This document shows positions 24,469 through 34,600 of a DNA stretch of 64,000 nt, one piece after another (the first letter of the stretch is position 1; the number at the start of each line of letters is the position of its first letter). The DNA is taken from the NCBI GenBank assembly GCA_036971475.1, contig JBAIZL010000007.1:31591947-31655946 (forward strand). The letters are read 5' to 3'. The notes beneath the pieces are model-generated. The model saw only the letters and a list, made by a program, of their open reading frames with translations. It was not told the origin of the DNA and made no database searches. The translations under genes and the position numbers were made by a program. The stretch is from Prosapia bicincta (lineage: Eukaryota; Arthropoda; Insecta; Hemiptera; Cercopidae).

Positions 24469-25751
24469 GTTGGAGGCGAAAAAAAATAAAATGAAAATTA
24501 GCCTCACAATAACTATAAAACCCAAAAGTATAAAATGGAACATATTATTAACTAAGAATGGAAATTAAAATAATTATGCAGTGGTCAGATAAATAAACAT
24601 GGAACAAAAATGATGCCAATAAAATAATATACGAAAACAAATACAAAATGAAAGTACGAAATACGAAAAAAAATTACAAAATGATTGAGCTTTATAAGAT
24701 AGATTGAAACGATGTATAAAAAGGTAGCAGTTTAGGCAAAAAATGAAGGCACTGTCAATGGTAATCATCCTTTTGACACCATTTGTAAAGGATTTCTACA
24801 ATGTTGTCGTGTAACTAGCAGTAAAGCATGACTGTGAGATAGCTCTACGTAATTGTAAAGGTCCTGAACCTTTGTAGTGCATCGGGAGTTTAATTAAAGT
24901 GATCAATTCAAAGCAGTACACCTACGACTCTACTATGGACGAGCTTTTATCTGCTTCAGTTTGCAATGACCAATATTTATTAATTCTACGTTCTACTGAC
25001 GGATACGTACACACTACAATAAACATAACTAAGTACGTTTACACGTAGCCTAACTAAATCTTTCTTTCAATTGGATTTCTTTTTTTATTAGAATTTAAAA
25101 TTATCGATCAATACTCTTACAGTTTCAAGTTATATTTATGAAGTTTAATACAATTTTATTTGTACTTTAAATGGTTAAAGTTTAAACTTTAAATGATGTT
25201 TTACTTTTTAAAACTGTAGTCTTAAGGAATAATAAATTCCCTCGATTTACCTACGAAAAATCAAAGAAATATATAAAAAATAAATTATCTTGAGACAATA
25301 AAATACAAAAATAATACATAAAAATGTACCATTCTGGCAAAGACAGACGTTAATAAAATATAGTATTAACAATATAAAAATTGGTAAAGCAATAGAATAT
25401 TAAATGAACTAGTAAAAAGGTAAAAATTATAGCATTATTAAAGCAATATATTTTATTTTATATGTTTATGTCGTAAAAATGAGATGACACGTAAAATGCT
25501 GAAGCAACGCACCCCTCACCCCACGCCAACGTTACGTTTAAACAAGAGCTCATTTTTAAACTTGTTCAACTCCCCTACATTCTATACTACATATTTGTAT
25601 GCCCCTACATTAATGCTGTTATATTCTATTCACAATTCTTTACTTCATTGTTGATAATGTCATACTAATTGCTACAAAAAACTATGTTAACAAGGTTTGT
25701 CACCAAAGTTAAAAAGCTTAAAAAATGCTAACACATAATAAAGTCGTTTGG
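24469..25751. other. AT-rich spacer, no gene recognised
   Basis: Very AT-rich with short frames only. No tandem or inverted repeat stands out. Confidence 0.4.
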
Positions 25752-25764
25752 TAAGACTTTGTAT
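25752..25764. repeat. Target-site duplication, left copy
   Basis: TAAGACTTTGTAT here is repeated exactly at 26563-26575 on the far side of the hairpin element, so it is the likely target-site duplication. Confidence 0.75.
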
Positions 25765-25846
25765 AATGATTTCTTGAGCAACTGTGGCCTATGTTATAAT
25801 ATTTTAAATAACATATCCAATAACCACAAAATAACTTTATTTATTC

Positions 25847-25889
25847 ACTTGATGTACATTTCTGTTACAAGGTAACCATCCTCAGAAGT
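25847..25889 (-). ncRNA. Hammerhead-ribozyme-like motif, left arm of hairpin
   Basis: On the minus strand: stem I ACTT (25886-25889) with AAGT (25847-25850), core CTGAGGA (25879-25885), stem II GTTAC/GTAAC with a 3-nt loop, GAA (25860-25862), self-complementary stem III ATGTACAT and C at the cleavage position (25851). The junction of stem II with the core has unpaired bases (TG against A) instead of the usual G-C closing pair, so activity is uncertain. Confidence 0.55.
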
Positions 25890-26471
25890 ACGGAAAAAAA
25901 TTAATTTAATTTAAAACGTAACTTATGTAGCAAAAAGTATTGAGGTTATAAATTTATTCTTATTTTGTCTTAAACATTGTCACTTAAAATCAGCTGATTT
26001 TTATTTAATCAATCAAAGAATATAAAACTGAATTAGGAATTGGCCCTTAGTCACAATTCATTAAATTATTGTGTCTACATTTATATATATAAATACTTTC
26101 AAAAACATTTAATAAACCTATGTTATTAACATTTTTCATTAACTTAATATTATTGACATTTAAACTATGGGTTGTGTCTATTATATGTTCGGCTACACTA
26201 GATTTTTCTGGTCGGAGATACTTAATATGGGAAATATGTTTTAAATGTTTTAGAAAGTATTTATATATATAAATGTAGACACAATAACTTAATGAATTGT
26301 GGCAAAGGGCCTATTCCTAATTCAGTTTTATATTCTTTGATTGATTAAATTAAAAATCAGCTGATTTTAAGTGACAATGTTTAGAACAAAATAAGAATTA
26401 AATTTATAACCTCAATATTTTTTTGCTATATATGTTACGTTTTAAATTAAATTAATTTTGTTTTGTTCAGT

Positions 26472-26514
26472 ACTTCTGAAGATGGTTACCTTGTAACTGA
26501 AATGTACATCAAGT
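26472..26514 (+). ncRNA. Hammerhead-ribozyme-like motif, right arm of hairpin
   Basis: On the plus strand: stem I ACTT (26472-26475) with AAGT (26511-26514), core CTGAAGA (26476-26482), stem II GTTAC/GTAAC (26485-26489, 26493-26497) with loop CTT, GAA (26499-26501), stem III ATGTACAT (26502-26509) and C17 at 26510. All core positions of a type I hammerhead with a very short stem III, as known from Penelope-like elements, are present. The imperfection is a T-T mismatch with a bulged G where stem II meets the core. Confidence 0.6.
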
Positions 26515-26562
26515 GAATAAATAAAGTTATTTTGTGGTTATTGGGTATATTATTTAAAATAT

Positions 26563-26575
26563 TAAGACTTTGTAT
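26563..26575. repeat. Target-site duplication, right copy
   Basis: Exact copy of 25752-25764, directly after the hairpin's right end. Confidence 0.75.
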
Positions 26576-27285
26576 TGTGTTGTTTCATTAACCTAAAGAC
26601 TTGTTTGCTGATGGAAGTCGATTACCAACGTTAGCGATGCACAGTTTTTAATCCTTTTAACGTGGGGCATAACGAGGTAAACGATCCGTTCAACCCCATT
26701 GCTTCGTACGACTCTGCTTGCATAAAAAATTAAAGAATCTTTAAAAATTATTATTTATAATGAATCGATTCTACATTTTAAATATTCAAAACGTATATTA
26801 TGTGTCATTTTCTTAATTTCATGTTTACTTTTGAAGATTAAACACGAAATTTACATTCCGGGTACAAGACTCGTAAGAAGTACCAACTTTAACTAATCCC
26901 TCATTCTTCTCAACTCTAGATTGGAACCACTTAGTTCGTGCACATTATATTCGAGTTAGGACTTTGTGTAAGCCTTTTGAAATTTACATAAATAATTTTG
27001 TATTTGAAGCAAATCCTGCACACAGAGCTTGACTCGGTTCCAAGATGGACTTGGCCTTGCCATTATCTCAATGAGATGAAAAAAGAAAAAGGGGAAAGGA
27101 TGAGGTTATTAACATTATTAACAATAGCCTGCAATATAATTTTGAAACATTGCGTTTTACAATAAAAACAAAATAAACGAAAGGTAAACTAAAATAGTTT
27201 ATGTAACATAAGGTAGTCCAAAAGAACCCCTGACCACTCAAAAAAGGGAAACAATATAATTGACTCACATGCGACCTTGCAGTAA
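26576..27285. other. AT-rich spacer, no gene recognised
   Basis: Short frames only. A 66-codon minus-strand frame at 27068-27268 is hydrophobic but has no recognisable motif. Confidence 0.35.
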
Positions 27286-28500
27286 TTCACCCTCTCCACT
27301 CTTCATCTTTTCCACTAATTTCAGTCAGTGTAATGAGTCATATGTATTGCAATAAATCTCCCTTCCAACGCTTCGTCTTTACCTCTACCTTGACTCAGTG
27401 TTAATGAGTCATGCGTATTGTAGTAAATCTCCCTTCCAACTCTTCGTCTTTTCCACTACCTTGACTCAGTGTTAATGTGTCATGGGTATTGCAGTAAATC
27501 TCCCTCCCAACTCTTCGTCATTTTCACCAAATTGACTCAGTGTAAATGTGTCATGGGTATTGCAGTAAATCTTCCTCCCGGCTCTTCGTCTTTTTCACGT
27601 AATTGACTCAGTGTAAATGAGTCTTGTGCATTACAGTAAATCTCCTTTCCAAATGTTCTCTTTTTTTCCACCACCTTGTCTCAGTGTAAATGGGTCATGT
27701 ACATTACAGTAAATCTCTCTCCCGACTCTTCGTCTTTTTCACCAAATTGACTCAGTGTAAATGTGTCATTCGTATTGCGGTAAATCTCTCTCCCGACTCT
27801 TCGTCTTTTCCACCACCTTGACTCAGTGTAAATGAGTCATGCTTATTGCGGTAAATCTCTCTCCCGACTCTTCGTCTTTTTCACCAAATTGACTCAGTGT
27901 AAATGTGTCATTCGTATTGCGGTAAATCTCTCTCCCGACTCTTCGTCTTTTTCACTAAATTAACTCAGTGTAAATGTGTCATGGGTATTGCGGTAAATCT
28001 CTCTCCCGACTCTTCGTCTTTTTCACCAAATTGACTCAGTGTAAATGAGTCATGCGTATTGCGGTAAATCTCTCTCCCGACTCTTCGTCATTTTCACCAA
28101 ATTGACTCAGTGTAAATGTGTCATGGGTATTGCAGTAAATCTTCCTCCCGGCTCTTCGTCTTTTTCACGTAATTGACTCAGTGTAAATGAGTCTTGTGCA
28201 TTACAGTAAATCTCCTTTCCAAATGTTCTCTTTTTTTCCACCACCTTGTCTCAGTGTAAATGGGTCATGTACATTACAGTAAATCTCTCTCCCGACTCTT
28301 CGTCTTTTTCACCAAATGACTCAGTGTAAATGAGTCATGTGCATTACAGAAAATCACCCTCCCGACTCTTCGACTTCTCCACTACCTTGACTTAGTGTAA
28401 ATGAGTCATGCATATTGCAGAAAATCACCCTCTCGACTCTTCGATCTATTTACTACTCTGACTTAGTGTGAATGAGTCATGAGTTCTACAGTTAATAGTC
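27286..28500. repeat. 71-bp minisatellite, about 17 units, with paired AP-1-type heptamers
   Basis: Units run CCCGACTCTTCGTCTTTTTC, then ACCAAATTGACTCAGTGTAA, then ATGAGTCATG..., GTATTGCGGTAAATCTCT. Adjacent CCCGACTCT starts at 27792 and 27863 give a period of 71. A higher-order duplication is visible: the four-unit block starting near 27511 recurs near 28081, about 570 bp (8 units) later. Most units contain TGACTCA and many also TGAGTCA 7 bp away in inverted orientation; other units have TGTGTCA in the second site. Edge units are diverged. Confidence 0.9.
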
Positions 28501-28601
28501 ATCTTATCTCTTTGCCTTTTAAAGATATTTGCCACTAGTGAGCGATCTTTTCCTTGATCAGTATGAGTAAGTCATCTCATTTCCTTTATTGTGGTAGTAC
28601 T

Positions 28602-28990
28602 CTTTCCCCTAACAGTATCCGTCCTGCTAAAGCAAGGCTGGTTCTTAAGTAAAGAGAAGTGTCATGCGCCAGTATTGCCCAGAGGCCTACTTTGTACCGT
28701 GACAGCTTTAAGAGAAAACCAAGGTTCCCATATTCCTACTCGTAGCCATTGTCGGTGACAGACGCTGCAAATCCTCTGAGGCCACCAAACCTTTCCTCTA
28801 ACAGTACCGTCCTGCTAAAGCAAGGCTGGTTCTTAAGTAAAGAGAAGTGTCATGCGCCAGTATTACCCAGAGGCCTACTTTGTATCGTGACAACTTTAAG
28901 ATAAAACCAAGGTCCCCATATTCCTACCCGTAGCCATTGTCGGTGACAGACGCTGCAAATCTTCTGAGGTCACCAAACCCCTCCTCTGAC
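28602..28990. repeat. 188-bp tandem duplication
   Basis: GTCCTGCTAAAGCAAGGCTG starts at 28621 and again at 28809. Both copies run through CATGCGCCAGTATT, TTGTCGGTGACAGACGCTGC and CTCCTCTGAC or CTTTCCTCTAACAG-like ends. Identity is about 93%. GC content is higher than the surroundings. Function unknown. Confidence 0.85.
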
Positions 28991-29645
28991 AAACTGATTG
29001 ACTGAAACTGCCTTCTCAAATGTCCATTAACACAATTTAGCTCATTTTACAATATCAGTCTTAGATAACTCACTGTGTTTATTTGTTTTATTCGGCTTTA
29101 TCAACGATAGGAACTCTACCCCTCGCCTCTCACATTTCTAAGTACATATCTTCTCTTTCCGAGTGTCAATGCAATATGAGAATAAATAAATTGTAACATA
29201 ATACAGAACAATATGTGTTGTACATATCTTTTATAATGTTACAGCAATGAATTTTAATAATAGGTAAATGACTTTAATTAATAGGCACATTTCTGTATAT
29301 GAAAAGCTCTGTGTAATTGCATTTTGGTTTCAATATGTCGAACAAATAATACAATTGCTTTTAAAATCACAAATAATGACGGAAAATTTCGATATAATTA
29401 ACTCTAATTAAGCCTTTGATGAAGCCATTAGCCCGAGATATTTGAAGGCTGTAGATTAGTTAATAAAATAACGAAAGTATTACGATTTTATAAAAACACT
29501 GAAAGAATATGAATTATTTTTAGGGTACAATTAGTCTTTTCTCTGAACAAAATGTAACATTTTCTAGCAATAAAATATCACTATGGGGGAAAAGTTAAAA
29601 ATGAATTTTTTGAAAATGTGACATTAAATATGTATTTAGCATTAT
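28991..29645. other. AT-rich spacer, no gene recognised
   Basis: No frames of interest and no repeat stands out. The mariner relic begins at about 29647. Confidence 0.4.
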
Positions 29646-29646
29646 A

Positions 29647-30605
29647 TTAAGGTCGTTTGGAAAACATTTTTATGAATAAATAAAGAGTAAAAGGGAGAAC
29701 TAAGTAAACCGTACCCCAAATTTCGCAATTCTTCCCACTTTTGTGAGCAGTTGCGTTGTCTTGGTGAAAGATGACTTTTTTCATCTTCAAGTCAGGCCAT
29801 TTCTCGCGAATGTTTACATCCAGGGGGTCAAGAAGGTTGGGGTAATATTCACATGTAATTATTCTGCCTTTTTCAAGATAATCAATTAACAATATTCCTT
29901 TGGCATCCCAAAAACACACTGGCCATGACCTTTCCAGCAGATTCGATCGACTTCGCTTTCTTTGGCGTTGAACCCCCAGCATCCACCCACTGTTTTGACT
30001 GTTGTGTAGTTTCGGGCGTGTAGTGGTGGATCCATACTCATCCTTGGCAACAAATCACCGGATAAAATCAGTCGGATATTTCTTGAATCGGTCCAAACAA
30101 TGCTACTAATGTCGTTTGCGAATTCGCTTTTGATCAGCAAACAGCAAATGCGGCACCCATTTTGCGCACAGCTTTCGCATCGCTAACTCTTCGTGCAAGA
30201 TGTTTCGCGCCCTTTCTTCTGATATCCTCACAGCCTCAGCTATCTCACGTAATTTTACTCTTCTATCGCCCAACACGATATCGTGCACATTTTTGACAGT
30301 TTCCGGCGTGGTTGTAGATTTTTGCCGTCCTTCACGTGGGTCATCTTCCAGCGAAGTACGACCACGTATGAAATCAGCTGCTTACTTTTTAACTGTTGAT
30401 ATTGAAGGATCAGAATTCCCGCACACTTTTATCAACTTCGGATGCATTTCCTTAGAGGTTGGAAGTCATCCAAAACGAAAAATTTTATCACCGTACAAAT
30501 TCAAATTTATCCATTTCAACGAAAAATACGCAAGACGTCTACTACAGAAAATTCCTCTACGCAAACTACTTGAGCAAACAAGCTAAAGCTTATCATACGA
30601 CCTAA
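29647..30605 (-). mobile_element. Degenerate mariner element
   Basis: The right end reads, on the minus strand, TTAGGTCGTATGATAAGC (30588-30605) and the left end starts TTAAGGTCGTTTGG (29647). These look like decayed terminal inverted repeats of an irritans-type mariner. The span is about 960 bp, shorter than the usual 1.2-1.3 kb, in keeping with loss of the 3' part of the transposase gene. Confidence 0.75.
29650..30514 (-). pseudogene. Mariner-family transposase, frameshifted and 3'-truncated
   Basis: The likely start codon is at 30514 (MDKFEFVR). The helix-turn-helix region follows as RGRTSLEDDPREGRQKSTTT, VHDIVLGDRRVKLREIAEAV and LAMRKLCAKWVPHLL, then WIHHYTPETTQQSKQWVDAG and FWDAKGILLIDYLEKG, and finally FHQDNATAHKS. 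The three catalytic Asp codons of the DD34D triad can be located (in KDE, FWD and HQD), but they lie in different frames. There are also stops upstream (for example before AADFIRG). After HQDNATAHKS the usual PHPPYSPDLAPSD block is unrecognisable, so the C terminus is lost. Family identity is clear; the copy is dead. Confidence 0.9.
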
Positions 30606-31083
30606 TGACATGTGCGCGCAGGCAGGAAAGATAAATTTTCCCTGATTGGAGTGTCATCTTTGGGTCAGGCCGAGAACGTTTCACCCTACTTAAGTACTAC
30701 AATTCAACTATATGTTTATTGGTATTTATACTATGTAATTTTTGCCATGAGATCAATGACCTTGTAAATGCTTTGGTGTTTTGATTTCACTTGAATTTGT
30801 ACAATAATTAATTTCTCTTCAACTTTATGTTTATAAATTACTAATGTTTCAAAAATAATAATTTTTAACCCATGGATAAATAATAATAAACATATGGTTG
30901 ATTGTTCATATGATTTAGTTTTTGTAAAAACTTTGGTATATCATTGTTTGTTCTGAAAATGCTAATACTTATTTTATTCGCGAAAAGCTTTGAATAATAT
31001 ACCTATATATAAACTATTCTTGTATATGAAATATTTTTATTACAAAAACCGTATCAATTTATAAATATATTATATTGAAGAAG

Positions 31084-31085
<2 letters not shown>
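30606..31085. other. AT-rich spacer, nothing recognised
   Basis: No coding or repeat signal beyond general AT richness. Confidence 0.4.
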
Positions 31086-31144
<59 letters not shown>

Positions 31145-31157
31145 CATACATACATAC
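31086..31157. repeat. (TA)n and (CATA)n microsatellite
   Basis: Perfect TA run to 31140, then CATA units. It lies at the outer edge of inverted repeat B; a similar (TA)n with CACA lies at the matching edge of B' (63311-63350). Confidence 0.95.
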
Positions 31158-31575
31158 TATATTACAAATATTACAGTATATATAGGTGAGAAAATATAAG
31201 TTGAACAAAAAATCAGAAAAATATATCAAAACATAGAGGGGAGAGAGAGGGAACAACAAACGTTTTTCAAAATCGTAATTGAATAACTACCTTTGAAGTA
31301 CGCATCGATCAATAAGTAGCGTTCATTAAATGTCCCTAAAGTACCGAGAGTTGTAAGGCAAGACTGATGGGCTTACGGCTTTATCTTCATTGCATTATCT
31401 GGTTGCACTGAAACTGTGCGGCTTAACGAACCCGCGATCACATCAAGGTGGGTGAAGACGTGTAGCACAGTCATACGAGGAGATATTTTTGTTTTGTTGC
31501 TTAAGTGAGGGTGTAAAATTGTTTATATGTATGAGCGTGTGTGTGTATGTCTAGTATGTATGAAAAATAAGTTAA

Positions 31576-31739
31576 GATACAAATACAAGAATAATTTATT
31601 GAATCATTTAATCCCAAGCTTTTCGTTGGCAAACAGTGCCATCATCAGGAATAATCATACTTATCATCAGTGATGGCACTGTTTGCCATCGAAAAGCTTG
31701 GGATTAAATGATTCAATAAATTATTCTTGTATTGGTATC
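31576..31739. repeat. Foldback hairpin with a degenerate hammerhead motif
   Basis: GATACAAATACAAGAATAAT... (31576 on) is mirrored by ...TATTCTTGTATTGGTATC (to 31739), giving arms of about 80 bp. On the minus strand of the left arm: CTGATGA (31642-31648), stem TGGCA/TGCCA, GAA (31622-31624) and palindromic stem III AAGCTT (31616-31621). The base at the cleavage position is G, which hammerheads do not tolerate, and the other arm has lost CTGATGA. A related hairpin with more changes is in B' at 62627-62808. Most likely a relic of inverted PLE terminal repeats. Confidence 0.6.
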
Positions 31740-31792
31740 TTCCTTAATTTTGTCAATAATTCATTTTATTTTATATATATATATATTTTTTA

Positions 31793-31941
31793 AACAACAC
31801 AGGTTATTCAAATACAAGAATATTTATTATTTTATATCCAATATATAAAATATATTATGGATATAATAAAATCCATAATAATTTTATATTATGGATATAA
31901 AATAATAAATATTCTTGTATTTGAATAACCTGTGTTGTTTT
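31793..31941. repeat. 149-bp near-perfect hairpin (small MITE-like)
   Basis: AACAACACAGGTTATTCAAA and the following TACAAGAATATTTATTATTT are mirrored exactly at the right end. The arms are about 48 bp or more with an AT-rich centre. It is absent from the matching place in B' (around 62810-62880), so it is an insertion private to B or lost from B'. No coding capacity. Confidence 0.75.
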
Positions 31942-31962
31942 AAATTATTAAACAAGAAAACG

Positions 31963-31965
<3 letters not shown>

Positions 31966-32014
<49 letters not shown>
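31966..32014. repeat. (TA)n microsatellite
   Basis: Perfect TA dinucleotide run next to the 149-bp hairpin. Confidence 0.95.
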
Positions 32015-32017
<3 letters not shown>

Positions 32018-34199
32018 AGGCGGTGTAGATAGTTTCAAAGGTAAAAACAAGTTGGCGACAACGATCAAAAATTTAAAATTGGAAAAATATAATTTTATAA
32101 ACTTTACTTATAACACACACGAAACAATAAAACCAAGGTTTCTTTATAAAGCAAAGCATTATGGTATACACCATTACAATGGATATATTGCATTACACTA
32201 TGGACAGGATATTACATATACATTACATTATACATATATTATATTCAATATGGTACATTACATTACTACTACAATAAACAAAGAATATATTCAATTTAAG
32301 AGAATAATAAAGTCAAGTAAGTAAACAATTTAAGCGTAAAGAGAAAGATGAAATATTTTTGCGTTTTGTGATGAAATAACGTGCACTAACAAGAAGGCCA
32401 AACACTTGTAAGTCTGTTATATTATATTTGAAACCGGTTTATTCATAGCTTTGTTGTAATGTACTACGAGCCTATGTATAACAGTTGCCTATAAAGAAAT
32501 TTTGAGATTATAGAGTTTGTGTGTTATAAAGTGAGATTTAAAAAAAAAATTGTTTGGGCAATTTAAAACAAATTATTTTAGTACATTAGGTTTAGGTGCA
32601 AAATATAGGGTTTTTATTGATTAAAAAGCAATTACTATGTAAAATAATAATAATAACTTTAGGAAAGTTCTGTGAAACTACAGACTGGTAAATTTAAACT
32701 TTCTAATAACTGCTTACTGTATAACATAATGTACTATGATCGTGAATTAAAAAAACTTACAACATCAACTACAAAGAAGTTCAAATTAATAGCAATTGTT
32801 AAAAATCGGATATACAAAACGAAAATTGTTCAGTTCAATCACTTTAAATAAAAGTTTCAAGATAATAACCATTACAATAAATAATTAATTTCTTATACAA
32901 TTACTGTCGGGAAGGTAACAAGTAAACATGTATAGGCTATGGTTATTTAATGTATAAATGATGCTTCCTTTTCAGATAATTATTATAATTAATTCAAAGC
33001 TTTTTGACTGAATTGTAATGTAGTACAGATAAATTTCTAAAACCAAATTTCAAATATTTGTAGAAGCGCCAGATATTCTCTTTCCTCTGACCATTTAAAA
33101 AAAATATATATTTCCAATGTATTAAAAGACATCTTCCTCAATGTATTTCTATATTTTTGTCGTAAATATACATCTGAACCATTGCTTGCGTATTAAGCAA
33201 ATAGGTGGCCAAGTTGTCTCAACTATTCTGCTAAGTAACTCGTTTTGTTTACTTCTGTGACCACAGACTTTAACCTATATTGATTATATCTGGTGCATTA
33301 CTAATATTTTAGTTTAAAAATTAATTTCATATTCTTATTACTTAAACAAACCAGTTGATGCAGTTAGGCTCAATTAATGCAGTCGAATCACATTATCGCG
33401 ACGGTTGACTGAAAACGTTGACTATAGCATTGATTGAAAACGTATATTTTAAAAATTTTCTTTAAATAATAAATTACGTTCAAAGGTCTCTGTAGAAGGA
33501 TTTTATTAAATAAATATTTTGTTCCATTTAAACGCAGTATTTTTATGTTTTGTTTTTACCAAAGTTGATATTTTACTTAAACCCAACTTTGTTTGAACAA
33601 ATTCCAATTTACTAAAAGTCTAAGGTCAATATTTGGTTTGAGACTTTCGAAATCCAGGAAATTAAAATATCCCAATCAAACTATTCATGATCCAAAATGG
33701 AAGTTTAAAAGATTAATTACTTCAAGTTGTTCCAGAGGCTTTAATTAACAATGTTTTGGAGCGGAAAAATGTAAGAGACAGAAAGGTTCAAGAAACCCTA
33801 ATTGGTGCAGAAGTTACTAAATAAAGTCAGGATGTTTCCCTTGCAAAAGCAAGTTATGTGTTTGTAAAAAGATACTATTTCAAGGCCTGTTTCTTATAAC
33901 ATTTTGATAATTTGCTTTAAATATGTTTAAAAATAGATTTAATTTTACTAGGTTTTGATAAGAACTAAATGTAAGTCATTAAAGGAAAATCAGACAAATA
34001 ATAATCAACAATTAAATAATGACAGATAATCTGATAAAAATCCTTCATGTAAATGGTTAGATGTAAATAGTAGGTTTGTTTCAAACTTAAAGTAAAAGTT
34101 ATTTGTTTCTAAATATACTTACACTTTAGTGACAACGTAATAAAAACATTACGAGTACTACTTACTGATATTTTTGCAGCAAACGTGTATTACTGATGT
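32015..34199. other. Body of arm B, no gene recognised
   Basis: AT-rich. A TTACATT-type degenerate tract lies at 32140-32280 and has its counterpart at about 62270-62400. The 154-bp unit that is amplified in B' is single copy here (about 33140-33300). A 90-codon frame at 32052-32324 is compositionally simple (rich in H, I, T, Y) and not convincing. Confidence 0.4.
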
Positions 34200-34600
34200 T
34201 TTATAGCACTAGATAAAAGAACACAAAAGAGAAAAAAAACAACCCAAATGAAATTTCGCCATACACATACAAAATACACTACCATTATTGACACTAATCT
34301 AAAAATCCTACACTACATTGAAAAGCAACAAATTAAACACAAGAGAAAACTACCAGATATACAAACACCACCAAAACTATCCACAACACATTCTAAACGA
34401 TAAAACACATTCACAGTCAAATATTATAATTGAACATAAATTAACAAATTAACAACTACTTTATGAAGAACAATAATACACCACAGATTCACACCAACAC
34501 AATACACCTGAGACACAGTCTTGTCTCACAACATTGAACAATGCACTGACCTAATGCGAAACGCGTCCACTGAAAAATATCAGTAATTAGTGTTTTTTTT
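34200..34600 (+). pseudogene. Penelope-like element 3' end (arm B copy)
   Basis: Plus-strand frames give KLNTRENYQIYKHHQN and HILNDKTHSQSN, resembling the last part of PLE polyproteins (R-K-L-T-x-L-E-x-x-E-I-Y-K-H). About 120 bp later comes CTGACCTAATGC-GAAACGCGTC (34546-34567), which looks like an eroded hammerhead with palindromic stem III ACGCGT. The opposite-strand partner is at 59340-59740. No full domain remains. Confidence 0.5.

Larger units (their letters stand above)
25765..26562. mobile_element. PLE-derived hairpin element with paired hammerhead motifs
   Basis: The element is about 798 bp. After a 32-bp one-sided extension (25765-25796), arm 25797-26110 is the reverse complement of 26250-26564 at roughly 90%. 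A loop of about 140 bp, read on the minus strand, encodes HISHIKYLRP-EKSSVAEHII-DTTHSLNV, matching the C-terminal pattern (EKSAVAEH...H) found after the GIY-YIG domain in Penelope-like and related retroelements. Each arm carries a hammerhead-like RNA motif pointing outward. The inverted long terminal repeats, one-sided tail of about 30 bp and target duplication of variable length all fit known Penelope insertions. It is non-coding apart from the relic loop. Confidence 0.75.

Noticed and set aside
30200..30586. 128-codon plus-strand frame
   Set aside because: Antisense shadow of the mariner transposase region.
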